Positions 13,540 to 14,578 of a stretch of DNA of 14,578 bases are shown in pieces (positions within the stretch are counted from its first letter, which is position 1; the number at the start of each line of letters is the position of its first letter). The position numbers were made by a program, and so were the translations under genes. Source of the stretch: an uncultured Clostridia bacterium (GTDB lineage Bacteria > Bacillota > Clostridia > TANB77 > CAG-508); assembly GCA_948875265.1 (NCBI GenBank), contig CAQRYF010000044.1:1-14578 (forward strand), written 5' to 3'. The notes under the pieces were generated by a model that made no database searches, had not been told where the DNA came from, and saw nothing but the letters and a program-made list of their open reading frames with translations.

Positions 13540-14499
13540 TTACCAATTATAGTTTGTGGATATTGTTGTATTTTCAGAATTATATTGACCTTCTAAAGCT
13601 GATGTAACAGATAAATTTTTTACATATATTGTACTTCCTGATGGCATGCCTTTAAATACATCACCACCAAAATTAGATGCAGATGTAAGTTTAGTTGATT
13701 TTATATATACATTTCTTAGATTAGTACAATTACGGAAACTTCCCCATCCAAAACTTTCCACACCACTCGGTATAATTATTTCTTCTAAAGATTTACAATA
13801 GCTAAATGCTTGCGCAGATATATTTTGTACATTATTTCCTATATGTACATTTTTTAAATTTATACAATCACTAAAAGCATTCTCTCCTATAGTAGTTACA
13901 TTGTTTGGTATTTTTACTTGTTTCAATTTTGGACAATTTTGGAATGCAAACCTTCCTATTTCAACTAAACTTTGTGGAAATGATACATATTCCAAATTAA
14001 TACAACTATTAAAACTCATTGATTTTAATTCAGTTACTTCTTCTGGTATTATAATATTTTTTATTGTACTATTACTTTGAACAGCTCTTTCCCCAATTGC
14101 TGTAATTTTAATCCCATTTACTTCTGATGGTATTTTTATGTTAGAATATTTATTTAAGAGTTCTTTATTCACTACTGTTAAAACACCCTCACTAGTTACT
14201 GACCATACTTCACTTGGTACATTATCCCAACTTATTAGAGCTTCTGTTATATAATCCTCATTTTTACTTAGCCTTCCTCTCTCTTCAATTTCTGCAGTTC
14301 TTGTATCCTCTTTTGCCTTATTTGCCTGATTCAATATTCCATTCTCCCCTGTAAGCATTGCAATACTTACTCCCGCTAAAATAAGCAAAACTATAATTGT
14401 TATTACTAACGCAATTAGTGTTATACCATTATTTCTTTTTTGTAAAACATCATGTGCATATACAGCCTCAAGGCTTGCATTAATCCTTTGTTTCCTCAT
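13540..14499 (-). CDS. Pilin-leader surface protein with BspA-like leucine-rich repeats
   Basis: This 319-residue protein starts with a charged leader and a type IV prepilin-like segment KRNNG/ITLIALVITIIVLLILAGVSIAM (about 21-48), with predicted cleavage or anchoring around Gly25. The usual Glu at +5 of pilins is absent (Ala here), so processing is uncertain. After a linker (NGILNQANKAKEDT) and a spacer, about 115-275 contains five LRR_5/BspA-type repeats with the pattern L..V.IP..V..IG..AF..C. It is probably displayed on the cell surface and may bind host or bacterial ligands; that role is inference. The frame extends to 14568, but the promoter lies inside that extension and AGAGGG sits 6 bases before the ATG ending at 14499. 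No other pilus gene is visible. Confidence 0.8.
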   Translation of the reverse strand: MRKQRINASLEAVYAHDVLQKRNNGITLIALVITIIVLLILAGVSIAMLTGENGILNQANKAKEDTRTAEIEERGRLSKNEDYITEALISWDNVPSEVWSVTSEGVLTVVNKELLNKYSNIKIPSEVNGIKITAIGERAVQSNSTIKNIIIPEEVTELKSMSFNSCINLEYVSFPQSLVEIGRFAFQNCPKLKQVKIPNNVTTIGENAFSDCINLKNVHIGNNVQNISAQAFSYCKSLEEIIIPSGVESFGWGSFRNCTNLRNVYIKSTKLTSASNFGGDVFKGMPSGSTIYVKNLSVTSALEGQYNSENTTISTNYNW

Positions 14500-14536
14500 T
14501 TTCATCCCTCTTTCGTTTATTTTTATTTCTTTCCAT

Positions 14537-14565
14537 ATTTTATATTTATTTCTTATCAAAGTCAA
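14537..14565 (-). promoter_or_regulatory. Promoter of the pilin-leader LRR gene
   Basis: TTGACT (14565-14560), 17 bases, TAAAAT (14542-14537) on the minus strand, giving a leader of about 30 bases to the ATG ending at 14499. It decides against the upstream start. Confidence 0.65.
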
Positions 14566-14578
14566 CATATTTATAATT

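Overview
The window is very AT-rich DNA with strong AGGAGG-type ribosome binding sites, TTGACA/TATAAT promoters spaced 17 bp apart, a clostridial-type L32 and a GITLIALVITIIVLLILAG pilin-like leader. This points to a low-GC Firmicute of the class Clostridia, probably a gut-type anaerobe; the taxonomic call is inference. No rRNA, tRNA, CRISPR array, integrase or transposase was seen.

Layout. 1-1358: housekeeping genes on the minus strand, namely a TetR-type regulator cut by the window edge (with a 13-bp palindromic operator), rpmF (L32) with a consensus promoter, and a DUF5662 protein. 1501-3348: asnB on the plus strand with a strong terminator. 3385-7092: an accessory island on the minus strand, convergent with asnB, holding ORF6N/PLD-like gene 1, a 51-residue membrane protein, dinD, and ORF6N/PLD-like gene 2. 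7302-12019: an amidohydrolase, a GH3 beta-glucosidase and a GH144-type glucanase, all minus. 12292-13437: pfkA. 13540-14499: a pilin-leader plus leucine-rich-repeat (BspA-like) surface protein.

The most unusual part is 3301-7092. The last codons of asnB and the hairpin behind them occur three times: at the true end of asnB, at 4588-4665 and at 6066-6171. Each tail is followed by a separate minus-strand accessory unit. The extra tails differ from asnB almost only at synonymous positions, so they look like ends of other functional asnB alleles carried in by incoming DNA rather than decayed local duplicates. All three main accessory genes (ORF6N-1, dinD, ORF6N-2) have a promoter whose 17-bp spacer contains GAACNNNNGTTT (or its reverse complement), a LexA/SOS-type box. 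The first two also share a 53-bp sequence upstream of the promoter. I read this as a stacked array of small, probably DNA-damage-inducible cassettes using the 3' end of asnB as an entry site. The recombination machinery is not in the window, and homologous recombination is an alternative.

The carbohydrate block is more conventional. A GH144-family protein and a GH3 enzyme 15 bp apart, both without signal peptides, suggest intracellular breakdown of imported beta-1,2-gluco-oligosaccharides into glucose, which nearby PfkA would help channel into glycolysis.
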